The position numbers were made by a program, and so were the translations under genes. The notes under the pieces were generated by a model. It searched no databases. It was given only the letters and a program-made list of their open reading frames with translations, and was not told where the DNA came from. From Pseudomonadota bacterium (GTDB taxonomy: Bacteria > Pseudomonadota > Alphaproteobacteria > Caulobacterales > Caulobacteraceae): 7,719 bases of DNA. Each line of letters starts with the position of its first letter. Positions within the stretch are counted from its first letter, which is position 1. Positions 1 through 6,656 of this stretch are shown piece after piece. The DNA lies in contig JAEZCL010000184.1 in the NCBI GenBank assembly GCA_023433585.1, positions 1 to 7,719 of the forward strand. Reading direction: 5' to 3'.

Positions 1-330
1 GCAGCGCAACGCCCAGGTTGTTCTGGGTCGTAGCCCATTGGGCGGGCATGTCCCGTTCGGTATAGACCCGCAGCGCCGCCTCGAAGGCTGCGGCCGCATC
101 GTTCCGCGCCGCCAGGCCCGCTTCGCCGCGCGCGCGCTCGCCGAGGATTCGCAGCGCATTGCCCAGGTTGTTCTGGGTCGCGGCCCATTGGGCGGGCATG
201 TCCCGTTCGGTTCGGACCCGCAGCGCCGCCTCGAAGGCCGCCACCGCATCGTTCAGCGCCGCCAGGCCCGCCTCGCCGCCCGCGCGCTCGCCGAGAATTC
301 GCAGCGCATTGCCCAGGTTGTTCTGGGTCG
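1..330 (-). repeat. 150-bp coding tandem repeat (50-residue TPR units)
   Basis: Two full 150-bp units (1-150 and 151-300) and the start of a third (301-330 and beyond) lie in exact register: the block GCCCAGGTTGTTCTGGGTCG recurs at 11, 161 and 311. By eye the two complete units differ at about 14 of 150 positions, roughly 91% identity at DNA level, many of them at third codon positions. The array continues past the left edge, so the copy number is unknown. It is protein-coding and should not be read as CRISPR or intergenic satellite DNA. Confidence 0.93.
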
Positions 331-1579
331 TGGCCCAGTCGGTGGGCGTGTCCACCTCTGACGTCAGCGGCAGAGCCCGGTCTCGCAGCACGGTGACGGC
401 TTCCCTCAGCCTGTCGAGCCCCGGGAACAGGTCGCTGTGTTTTTGCAGGGCTGACGCCTGATGGATGTAGTGCGCCCAAGCGGCGCCGGAATCGAACGGC
501 GCCGCCGTCACGGCCGCCTGGGCGTAGAGGGCGGCGGCGTCCAGAAGGCGGGACAGCGATAGTTCCATGCCCGCCGCCTCGGCCAGGGCCTCGGCCTCCG
601 ACAGCCGGTGCATCTTCAGGGCGTCGGCCAGTTCTTCGCCCGCGCGGCGATGACGCTCAGCGGCTCGCAGCACCAGATCGCGCGCCCGTACGATGTCGCC
701 CGTCTGGATGGCGGCGGCGGCCTGGTGTTTCAGTTCGGCGGTTGCAGGATCGGCGTTGGTGAATCGCAATAACCGCGCACGAAGCTCCGTCAGCTCTCGC
801 GCCGATCCCAGCAGCTGAGCCTCGGCCTGATCGGCCGACACGCCTTCATGGGCGAAGGCGGCCAGAATCGTCGTGACCTGCGCCTCATTCAGTCCGGCGG
901 CCTCTGCGCGGGCGAGACCGGACTGACCCAGGAAGGCGAGAATCTGATCCAGCTTCTCATTGCCCGCATCGACCTTGTTCTCGACGGAGGTCAACTGTGC
1001 GCCAAGCCCGCGCACTTCATCCAGCGTCACTTCAGCCAAAACCAGATTGGCGCGACCCTTGAACGGCGGGCAGGCGTCGGCGGCGCTGGCGAAGGCGGTC
1101 TCGAGGATGCGTTCGGCCAGATCGCGCGCCATGCCCGCATCCGGCGCAAAACGGGCATCGCGGCGCGCCATGTCGGCCAGCACATGGGCGGTCAGGGCCG
1201 GGACCACCCGCGCCTCGGCCTGCAACGCTTCGTGCAGGGCGTCCGCAGTGAACACGTCTTGTGGAACCAGCGCGACGTCGAAGGCCTCCAGAGCCGCCTT
1301 GATCTCCGCCTCTAGCGCCTCGCCCTCACAGAACAGTTGGCGGGCCATGTCGGCCTTCACCCGCTTCAGCGCCTTCTCGCACTCGGGCTTGTCCTTGAAG
1401 AGCTTTTGCAGACCGAATGCGGTCAGCACCGCCGCCAGCGACAGGCCCGCCGACACGGCAGGCCCGCTCACGATCAGGCCGCCCGCGACACAGCATCCCA
1501 GAGCCAGGCTGGCCGCCTTGTCGACGACCTGTTCCGAAAGCAGGATTCTCAAACCGCCCCCCATCCGCTTCACTGTCAT
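1..1579 (-). CDS. Membrane-anchored TPR-repeat protein, C-terminus outside window
   Basis: Continuous reading frame of 526 codons with no stop, running off the left edge, so the C-terminus is missing. Residues about 22-58 are hydrophobic and rich in Ala, Gly, Leu and Val, suggesting one membrane segment or a short hairpin. Residues 60-400 look like mixed helical sequence without a family I can name. From residue 415 the protein becomes a tandem array of 50-residue units (415-464, 465-514, 515-) opening with W-A-x-T-Q-N-N-L-G-x-A-L and holding an A-F-E-A-A-L-R-V helix, the pattern of bacterial TPR units. TPR arrays bind proteins, so a scaffold or sensor role is likely; such arrays are often fused to an effector domain, which would lie outside the window. 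ATG at 1579 follows an in-frame TAA (1598-1600). No clear Shine-Dalgarno is visible; the Met at 1564 is an alternative start. Function unknown. Confidence 0.85.
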   Translation of the reverse strand, partial: MTVKRMGGGLRILLSEQVVDKAASLALGCCVAGGLIVSGPAVSAGLSLAAVLTAFGLQKLFKDKPECEKALKRVKADMARQLFCEGEALEAEIKAALEAFDVALVPQDVFTADALHEALQAEARVVPALTAHVLADMARRDARFAPDAGMARDLAERILETAFASAADACPPFKGRANLVLAEVTLDEVRGLGAQLTSVENKVDAGNEKLDQILAFLGQSGLARAEAAGLNEAQVTTILAAFAHEGVSADQAEAQLLGSARELTELRARLLRFTNADPATAELKHQAAAAIQTGDIVRARDLVLRAAERHRRAGEELADALKMHRLSEAEALAEAAGMELSLSRLLDAAALYAQAAVTAAPFDSGAAWAHYIHQASALQKHSDLFPGLDRLREAVTVLRDRALPLTSEVDTPTDWATTQNNLGNALRILGERAGGEAGLAALNDAVAAFEAALRVRTERDMPAQWAATQNNLGNALRILGERARGEAGLAARNDAAAAFEAALRVYTERDMPAQWATTQNNLGVAL

Positions 1580-1611
1580 ATGGTTTATGAACCGGCGTTA
1601 TGGAAGCCCGT

Positions 1612-1640
1612 TTGCGTAACGCCCGCGCAATCGCTACATC
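1612..1640 (+). promoter_or_regulatory. Candidate sigma-73-type promoter for ettA
   Basis: GCTACATC at 1633-1640 fits the Caulobacter housekeeping -10 consensus GCTANAWC at every position. A weak -35-like TTGCGTA lies at 1612-1618, a spacer of 14 bases, within the 10-14 range of that consensus. Transcription would start near 1647 and give a leader of about 45 bases before the ettA ATG. No strong Shine-Dalgarno precedes that ATG. The -35 match is poor, so this remains a motif-based inference. Confidence 0.42.
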
Positions 1641-1690
1641 CCGCGCCTACCTCCCCATCCGATCAGAACGACAGGCGCGACACCCCTCCC

Positions 1691-3358
1691 ATGGCGCAGC
1701 AATACATCTTTCAGATGCAGGGCCTGACCAAGGCCTATCCCGGCGGCAAGAAGGTCTTCGAGAACATCTGGCTCAGCTTCTACAACGACGCCAAGATCGG
1801 CGTCGTGGGCGTCAACGGCTCGGGTAAATCGACCCTGCTGAAGATCATGGCCGGCATCGACACCGAGTTCTCGGGCGAGGCCAAGGCCGCCGACGGGATC
1901 AAGCGCGGCTATCTGGAGCAGGAGCCGCACCTGAATCCCGAGTTGAACGTGCGCCAGAACGTCGAGGCCTGGTGCGAGGAGAAGCAGTGGGTCGAGCGGT
2001 TCAACGCCATCGCCGCCGAGATGGCCGAGACCTACACCGACGAACTGATGGAGGAGATGACCGCCCTCCAGGAAAAGATCGACGCCGGCGACGTCTGGGA
2101 CATCGACAGCCGCATCGAGATGGCCATGGACGCCCTGCGCTGTCCGCCCGACGATTGGGAGGTCATCAACCTGTCCGGCGGTGAAAAGCGCCGGGTGGCC
2201 CTGGCGCGCCTGCTGCTCAGCAAGCCCGACATGCTCTTGATGGACGAACCGACCAACCACCTGGACGCCGAGTCCGTGGCCTGGCTGCAGAACCACCTGG
2301 AGAACTTCCCCGGCTGCGTCATCCTGGTGACCCACGACCGCTACTTCCTGGATCAGGTGACCAAGTGGACGCTGGAGCTGGACAGAGGGAAGGGGCATCC
2401 GCACGAGGGCAACTATTCGTCCTGGCTTGAGGCCAAGCAGAAGCGCGTGGTTCAGGAGCAATCCGAATCCGAGGCCCGCCAGCGCGCCCTGACCCGCGAG
2501 CTGGAGTGGGTCCGCTCCGGCGCCAAGGCCCGTCAGGCCAAGTCCAAGGCGCGCCTGGCCGCCTATGAGCGCATGGTCGAGGAGCAGGAGAACCAGCGCG
2601 GGGCCCAGACCCACGCCGTCATCCAGATCCCGCCCGGCCCGCGCCTGGGCAACCTGGTGCTGGAGGTCGAGGGGCTGGAGAAGTCCTATGGCGACAAGCT
2701 GCTGTTCAAGGACCTGACCTTCAAGCTGCCGCCCAACGGCATCGTCGGCGTCATCGGTCCGAACGGGGCGGGCAAATCGACCCTGTTCCGCATGATTACC
2801 GGCCAGGAACAGCCCGACGCCGGGACCATCAAGGTGGGTGAGACGGTCAAGCTGGCCTATGTGGACCAGTCCCGCGACGACCTGAACCCGGATCACACCA
2901 TCTGGCAGGCCATCTCCGGCGGCACCGACGTGATGATGGTGGGCAAGCGCGAGATCAACACCCGCGCCTATGTGGGCAGTTTCAACTTCAAGGGCGGCGA
3001 TCAGCAGAAGAAAGTGGGGCTTCTGTCCGGCGGTGAGCGCAACCGGGTGCACCTGGCCAAGACCCTGGCCACGGGTGGCAATCTGATCCTGCTGGACGAA
3101 CCGACCAACGACCTGGACATCGAGACGCTCCAGAACCTTGAGGAGGCGCTGGAAGGCTTCGCCGGCTGCGCCGTGGTCATCAGCCACGACCGCTGGTTCC
3201 TGGACCGCCTGGCCACCCATATCCTGGCCTTCGAGGGCGACAGCCACGTGGAATGGTTCGAGGGCAACTTCGAGGCCTATGAGGAAGACAAGAAGCGCCG
3301 CCTGGGCGTCGAAAGCCTGATCCCGCACCGGATCAAGTTCCAGAAGTTCGGACGGTAG
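1691..3358 (+). CDS. ettA: Energy-dependent translational throttle protein EttA (ABC-F ATPase)
   Basis: Soluble ABC-F protein that binds the ribosomal E site and, depending on ATP/ADP, gates entry into elongation. The 555-residue product has the same length as E. coli EttA and aligns with it along its whole length from memory. NBD1: Walker A G-V-N-G-S-G-K-S-T (40-48), signature LSGGE (161-165), Walker B M-L-L-M-D-E-P-T-N-H (181-190, catalytic E186), switch His 215. The arm insertion falls at about 90-150. The inter-domain P-site-tRNA interaction region (about 240-322) keeps E-G-N-Y-S-S-W-L-E and I-P-P-G-P-R-L-G. NBD2: Walker A G-P-N-G-A-G-K-S-T (356-364), LSGGE (445-449), Walker B with E470, H-D at 499-500. 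It has no membrane segment, as expected for ABC-F. The frame is open further upstream, but that extension lies antisense to the TPR gene and has no family counterpart, so ATG 1691 is chosen. Monocistronic, between two oppositely oriented TPR genes. Confidence 0.97.
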   Translation: MAQQYIFQMQGLTKAYPGGKKVFENIWLSFYNDAKIGVVGVNGSGKSTLLKIMAGIDTEFSGEAKAADGIKRGYLEQEPHLNPELNVRQNVEAWCEEKQWVERFNAIAAEMAETYTDELMEEMTALQEKIDAGDVWDIDSRIEMAMDALRCPPDDWEVINLSGGEKRRVALARLLLSKPDMLLMDEPTNHLDAESVAWLQNHLENFPGCVILVTHDRYFLDQVTKWTLELDRGKGHPHEGNYSSWLEAKQKRVVQEQSESEARQRALTRELEWVRSGAKARQAKSKARLAAYERMVEEQENQRGAQTHAVIQIPPGPRLGNLVLEVEGLEKSYGDKLLFKDLTFKLPPNGIVGVIGPNGAGKSTLFRMITGQEQPDAGTIKVGETVKLAYVDQSRDDLNPDHTIWQAISGGTDVMMVGKREINTRAYVGSFNFKGGDQQKKVGLLSGGERNRVHLAKTLATGGNLILLDEPTNDLDIETLQNLEEALEGFAGCAVVISHDRWFLDRLATHILAFEGDSHVEWFEGNFEAYEEDKKRRLGVESLIPHRIKFQKFGR

Positions 3359-3402
3359 GGGGTCTTCTCCGTCTGGTTGCGGATCGCCGCTGTTTCACCG
3401 TT

Positions 3403-3423
3403 CATCCCGCGTTCGCCGGGATG
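3403..3423. repeat. REP-like inverted repeat in convergent gap
   Basis: CATCCCG at 3403-3409 and its complement CGGGATG at 3417-3423 form a 7-bp G+C-rich stem with a 7-base loop, in the 91-bp gap between the converging ettA and second TPR genes. No T-tract follows on either strand, so it is not a standard intrinsic terminator, although a stem here could help end transcription from both sides. The CATCCCG...CGGGATG arrangement resembles the short intergenic palindromes scattered through many alphaproteobacterial genomes. Copy number cannot be judged from one window. Confidence 0.45.
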
Positions 3424-3449
3424 GGCGGCAAGCCAACGATCGAACCCGG

Positions 3450-5222
3450 TCACTCCGCCAGACGTGCGGCGTCGGCGGCGGCAGTCTCGGCCATGCGCCG
3501 CGTCTCGTCATGGTCGGGGCTGATCTCAAGCACCCGGCGGAATATCCATGTGGCTTCAAGGAAATGTTTGTGCGCCCGTTTCTGGTCGCCCCCGGTCTCC
3601 GCAATTTGACCCAGCTTCCAGTTCAAAACAGCCACATCGCGCAGCCATTCCGTGTTCGTCCCGTCGTTATGCGCCGAAAGTCGCTCGCTGATCTTCAGCC
3701 CCGCCTCATAGGCCGCCCGCGCCCCGGCAAGGTCACCCGACACTGCTGCCACATCCCCCAGCTTGCTATGGCTGACCGACATGTTCCGCTGCCATCCCGT
3801 GTTCATCACGTCCTGCGTCGAAAGTCGCTGTACAATCTCATGAGCTGCATCATAGGCCGTGCGCGCACTAGTCAGGTCGCCAGACGCTATCGCTACATCG
3901 CCCAGATGGATATGGCTGACTGATAAGTCCTTTAGCCATTGCATATTGGTCTTGTCTTGCGCCGACAGCTGTTGTGCAATCTCAAATGCCGCTTCATAGG
4001 CCGTCCACGCTCCGGATAAATCGCCAGCCGACTCTGCGATTTTACCCAGTCTGTCGTGAGCAACCCCCAAGTCCCGCAACCATTGCGTGTTCGTCACGTC
4101 CTGCGTCGAAAGACGCTCGCTGATCTCAAGGCCCACCGTATAGGCCGCCCGCGCCCCGGAAAGGTCGCCCGACGCCACGGCCACATTACCCAGCCTTTCA
4201 TGGCTGACCGACAGGTCCCGCAGCCATTGCGTGTTCGTCACGTCCTGCGCCGAAAGTCGCTCGCTGATCTCCAGCCCCGCCTCATAGGCCGCCCGCGCCC
4301 CGGCAAGGTCACCCGACACTGCTGCCACATCCCCCAGCTTGTTATGGCTGACCGACAGGTCCCGCTGCCATTGCGTGTTCGATGGATCGCGGTCCGAAAG
4401 GCCTTGCGCGATCTCCAGTCCGGCCTCATAGGCCGCACGCGCGCCGGGAAAGTCGCCGGACGCCACCGCCACGTCGCCCAATTCTCCATGAGCCCACATG
4501 GCCTCATTCTCATTCTGCGCATGACTGAGCGCGGTCTGTGCCGCCACGCTGGCGGCCTTCAGATCACCTACCAGCCGATAGAGCCGCGACAGCAGGATGT
4601 GCGTCTCGACGTGTTCTGGCTCCAGCGCCGCCGCCCGGCCATAGGCGGTCAGGGCTTTCTTCACATTGAAGGCGAAGGCGATGGCGCCCGCCTCGCGCAA
4701 CCGTTCGGCCGCCTCGTGGCTGGCCGAGGCGATCAGTGCATCGACAATCGCTTCCGGATCGCCATCGTGCATGGCCTTTTGCGCGGGAGCCAGGTCAGGA
4801 TCGTCGGATGCGACGACAGTTTCCAGAGCTTCTTCCGCTCGGTTCAGGGTTTCGGCATCGACCACGCGCCCCGCCGCCTCACTTTTCTGCGTGATCGCGG
4901 CCATCACGGCGGCGATAATCCGTTCTTCCGATGCGGATACCTGGGCCCGCGTCTCATCATGCTGGGCGTCGGCGTCCGTTTTGGTTTCCCGCTTGGGACC
5001 GAAGAATTGCCGCAGGGTTCCCACGGCCCCGATCGCCGCCAGGGCGGCGGTCAGGAGCGCCATGAGGGCGGTTATGGGGTCGGCCGTCACCCAAGCGCCC
5101 CATGCTCCCGGATCGGTGATCGGATCAGGACCTTGACCTTGCTCTAGGCCGCGGACCAGCACGAGCAGAGCGACCAGCAGAAGCCCGAGAAACGCCGTCG
5201 TCCTGCGTACGCCTTTGGTCAT
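3450..5222 (-). CDS. Membrane-anchored TPR-repeat protein, complete, 590 aa
   Basis: Complete frame of 590 residues. Two hydrophobic segments (about 9-24 and 49-68) suggest a double membrane anchor, followed by a charged helical stretch (78-115) and a more ordinary TPR (about 184-220, with A-L-T-A-Y-G-R-A-A-A-L-E-P). From residue 240 seven degenerate units follow, five of them at a 48-residue spacing (282-329, 330-377, 378-425, 426-473, 474-522, the last with one extra residue) and a diverged closing unit (523-570). The unit core is N-T-x-W-x-R-D-L-S-V-S-H-x-x-L-G-D-V-A-x-x-S-G-D-L-x-x-A-R-x-A-Y. The TPR face probably binds a protein partner. No catalytic domain is visible, so it reads as a scaffold or adaptor. 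A strong ribosome binding site precedes the ATG. Architecture resembles the TPR gene at the left edge, but the repeat unit differs, so they are at most distant relatives. Partner and pathway unknown. Confidence 0.93.
   Translation of the reverse strand: MTKGVRRTTAFLGLLLVALLVLVRGLEQGQGPDPITDPGAWGAWVTADPITALMALLTAALAAIGAVGTLRQFFGPKRETKTDADAQHDETRAQVSASEERIIAAVMAAITQKSEAAGRVVDAETLNRAEEALETVVASDDPDLAPAQKAMHDGDPEAIVDALIASASHEAAERLREAGAIAFAFNVKKALTAYGRAAALEPEHVETHILLSRLYRLVGDLKAASVAAQTALSHAQNENEAMWAHGELGDVAVASGDFPGARAAYEAGLEIAQGLSDRDPSNTQWQRDLSVSHNKLGDVAAVSGDLAGARAAYEAGLEISERLSAQDVTNTQWLRDLSVSHERLGNVAVASGDLSGARAAYTVGLEISERLSTQDVTNTQWLRDLGVAHDRLGKIAESAGDLSGAWTAYEAAFEIAQQLSAQDKTNMQWLKDLSVSHIHLGDVAIASGDLTSARTAYDAAHEIVQRLSTQDVMNTGWQRNMSVSHSKLGDVAAVSGDLAGARAAYEAGLKISERLSAHNDGTNTEWLRDVAVLNWKLGQIAETGGDQKRAHKHFLEATWIFRRVLEISPDHDETRRMAETAAADAARLAE
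3657..4379 (-). repeat. 144-bp coding tandem repeat (48-residue TPR units)
   Basis: Five units at 4236-4379, 4092-4235, 3948-4091, 3804-3947 and 3657-3803 in the order of translation; the last carries three extra bases. The phase is seen in the CATTGCGTGTTCGTCACGTC block at 4081 and 4225, exactly 144 apart. Identity is uneven. The first and fifth units are nearly identical over more than 100 bases at an offset of 576 (4 x 144), while the third and fourth units between them are more diverged and visibly richer in A+T. Diverged half-units flank the array on both sides. Confidence 0.9.
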
Positions 5223-5226
5223 GCCG

Positions 5227-5235
5227 CCCTTCCTC
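5227..5235 (-). promoter_or_regulatory. Shine-Dalgarno of the 590-aa TPR gene
   Basis: On the minus strand GAGGAAGGG lies four bases before the ATG at 5222, with the AGGA core about eight bases away. It is the clearest ribosome binding site in the window and fixes this start. Confidence 0.72.
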
Positions 5236-5271
5236 GCCCCGTTCGGCGTCAGGCTAGAGCGAACGCCGGTA

Positions 5272-5298
5272 TTGTCCAGATGGTGTGCAAGTTAGAGC
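5272..5298 (+). promoter_or_regulatory. Weak candidate promoter for the dehydrogenase gene
   Basis: TTGTCC (5272-5277) and GTTAGAGC (5291-5298) are 13 bases apart and loosely follow the Caulobacter TTGACGS / GCTANAWC pattern, with mismatches in both boxes. A similar GCTAGAGC lies at 5253-5260 without a -35 partner. The 138-bp region between the two divergent genes must hold promoters for both directions. I could not find a convincing one for the minus-strand TPR gene. Confidence 0.27.
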
Positions 5299-5360
5299 TT
5301 GATGCCCGTCAGCATCTCGACGGGCTGGGCGCCGGGCCGTCCGCGCGCTAATTTCCGCCC

Positions 5361-6287
5361 ATGACCGACCGTCCCGCCATCCTCATCATGCACAAGCATC
5401 TGGCGCCGCTGACGGCGTTCCTGGAAGGGGCCTATACGGTCTATCGGTTCTGGGAAGGGCCGCCGATCGAGGCGCGGGACGACATTCGGGCCATGGTGGT
5501 GGCGGGCGAGTTCGCGCTGGACAAGCAGTTGATCGAGGCCCTGCCCCGGCTGGAGCTGATCGCCTGTTTCACCTCGGGCTATGACGGGATCGACGTGGAC
5601 TGGTGCCGGGGGCGCGGACTGGCCGTCACCCATGCGCCGGGGGTGAATCATGAGGACGTGGCCGATCATGCGTTGGGGCTGATCCTGTCGGCGCGTCGGC
5701 GCATCACCGACGGCGACCGGGCGTTGCGCGCCGGAGAATGGACGCCGGAAACCAGGACCATCACCCCGTCCCTGGGCGGACAGCGGGTCGGGATCGTCGG
5801 TCTGGGCCAGATCGGCCAGGCCGTGGCGCGGCGGTGCGAGACGTTCAGGATGCCCGTGGCCTGGTGGGGGCCGCGCGAGAAGGATGCGCCGTGGCCGCGC
5901 GCGGCGTCCGTGATGGAGCTGGCGAAGAACAGCGATGTGCTGGTGGTCGCCTGCAAGGCGGACGAGCACAATCGGGGCCTGATCTCGGCCCCGGTGATCG
6001 AGGCGCTGGGCCCCGGCGGCCTGCTGGTCAATGTGGCGCGCGGCCAACTGGTGGACGAGGACGCCCTGATCGCGGCGCTGAAGACGGGCAAGCTGGGCCA
6101 TGCGGCGCTGGACGTGTTCGAGGCGGAACCCGCCGACCCGGCACGATGGGCCGATGTTCCCAACACCACCCTGACCCCCCACACCGGCGGCGCCACCCAT
6201 GAAGCGGTGCAGGGGATGCTGGGCCTGTTGCTGGAGAACCTGTCGGCGCACTTCGAGGGGCAGCCGCTGAAGAGCCCGGTGGGCTGA
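5361..6287 (+). CDS. D-2-hydroxyacid dehydrogenase (glyoxylate/hydroxypyruvate reductase-like)
   Basis: NAD(P)-dependent oxidoreductase of 308 residues, a normal length for the family, interconverting a 2-oxoacid and a D-2-hydroxyacid in the cytoplasm. The substrate cannot be read from sequence; glyoxylate or hydroxypyruvate is the usual guess for this branch. The nucleotide-binding motif G-L-G-Q-I-G is at 147-152. The catalytic triad is in place: Arg227 in N-V-A-R-G, Glu256 in F-E-A-E-P and His274 in P-H-T-G-G. Spacing from Arg to Glu (29) equals that of E. coli SerA as I recall it. The segment after the second Rossmann strand reads A-W-W-G-P-R-E-K (167-174), with Arg172 and no acidic residue where NAD-specific enzymes carry Asp, which suggests NADPH preference. 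ATG 5361 begins the family-typical short first strand; no good Shine-Dalgarno precedes it. It stands alone, divergent from the TPR gene and convergent with the lipoprotein gene. Confidence 0.92.
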   Translation: MTDRPAILIMHKHLAPLTAFLEGAYTVYRFWEGPPIEARDDIRAMVVAGEFALDKQLIEALPRLELIACFTSGYDGIDVDWCRGRGLAVTHAPGVNHEDVADHALGLILSARRRITDGDRALRAGEWTPETRTITPSLGGQRVGIVGLGQIGQAVARRCETFRMPVAWWGPREKDAPWPRAASVMELAKNSDVLVVACKADEHNRGLISAPVIEALGPGGLLVNVARGQLVDEDALIAALKTGKLGHAALDVFEAEPADPARWADVPNTTLTPHTGGATHEAVQGMLGLLLENLSAHFEGQPLKSPVG

Positions 6288-6295
6288 GCCTGTCG

Positions 6296-6411
6296 TTAGA
6301 CCGGCAGCGCGAAAAATAGTGCAATTGGAGTGCAATGGGCGCTTCCGGGGGTGTTGGACTCCGCAAGCGAAAAACAGTGCAATTGGACTCCAGGGCGTGC
6401 GGGAAAAGCAG
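6296..6411. repeat. Degenerate non-coding tandem array, 29-bp period
   Basis: Four 29-base units begin at 6296, 6325, 6354 and 6383, all opening TTRGA (TTAGA, TTGGA, TTGGA, TTGGA). Units 1 and 3 match best: GCGAAAAAYAGTGCAATTGG recurs at 6309 and 6367 with a single difference (Y), exactly 58 bases apart. TTGGACTCC recurs at 6354 and 6383. A finer 11-base echo is AGTGCAATTGG followed directly by AGTGCAATGGG (6318-6339). Two GACTC (GANTC) sites lie 29 bases apart at 6357 and 6386. The array begins nine bases after the dehydrogenase stop codon and has no convincing coding content. Its function is unknown; a protein-binding cluster or the remains of a small mobile repeat are both possible. Confidence 0.62.
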
Positions 6412-6656
6412 AGGCTGAGCGGTCTGAATTGTCCTTCCCGTCGTTGTGCTGACGACCACCATTATAGGTTCCGTGGGGGAGGGGGGGCGCAAACGGTGCG
6501 GCGAGCGCGCAAGCCGTTGATTGAAAGGCGATTGGGTCGGCGAAAAGCGGAGATCAGGCGAGGAACCGAGAGCCTGGTTCGCTGCAACGCCCGAAACGCT
6601 GGGTTCCCCGTGTTCGCGGAGATAGCGGAAGTCGAATCCTGAATGTCGATCCTGCT
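6412..6656. other. Non-coding remainder of convergent gap, nothing recognised
   Basis: Between the 29-bp array and the lipoprotein stop I find no gene, tRNA or known RNA. An open frame crosses it (6319-6642, plus strand), but its predicted residues are Arg-rich and unlike a real protein. It has no ribosome binding site and starts inside the repeat array. A G-tract (five G, one A, seven G) lies at 6475-6487. No T-tailed terminator hairpin is evident for either converging gene. Confidence 0.55.

Noticed and set aside
1..330. CRISPR or non-coding satellite at the left edge
   Set aside because: The 150-bp period is a multiple of three and stays in one open frame encoding TPR units.
1337..1690. 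N-terminal extension of the ettA frame giving a 673-residue protein
   Set aside because: EttA is 555 residues with its conserved start at 1691. The extension is antisense to the first TPR gene, lacks similarity to the family and would include the ettA promoter.
1634..3328. Long minus-strand open frame (564 aa) opposite ettA
   Set aside because: Shadow of a strongly conserved gene in G+C-rich DNA; the predicted protein is a low-complexity mix of Leu, Gly, Val and His with no domain.
4056..5147. Plus-strand open frame (363 aa) opposite the second TPR gene
   Set aside because: Its repeats mirror the 144-bp units of the TPR gene; the TPR frame has a ribosome binding site, a membrane anchor and a real fold.
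5292..6335. Minus-strand open frame (347 aa) opposite the dehydrogenase
   Set aside because: The plus frame has all catalytic and cofactor motifs of D-2-hydroxyacid dehydrogenases; this frame has none and starts in the 29-bp array.
6296..6411. CRISPR array, because of the 29-base periodicity
   Set aside because: There is no alternation of a constant repeat with unique spacers: the period itself is 29, units are degenerate throughout, and no cas gene is present.
6475..6487. G-quadruplex in the G-tract
   Set aside because: Five G, one A and seven G do not give four separated G-triplets, so a canonical quadruplex does not form from this tract alone.
6319..6642. Plus-strand open frame of 107 aa in the convergent gap
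   Set aside because: Starts inside the repeat array, no ribosome binding site, Arg-rich composition typical of non-coding G+C-rich DNA, no recognisable domain.
6420..6656. Structured RNA such as 6S RNA, SRP RNA, tmRNA or a tRNA
   Set aside because: I looked for the SRP GGAAG loop, RNase P and tmRNA signatures and a T-loop with acceptor stem; none could be assembled. Only short 5-bp stems appear.
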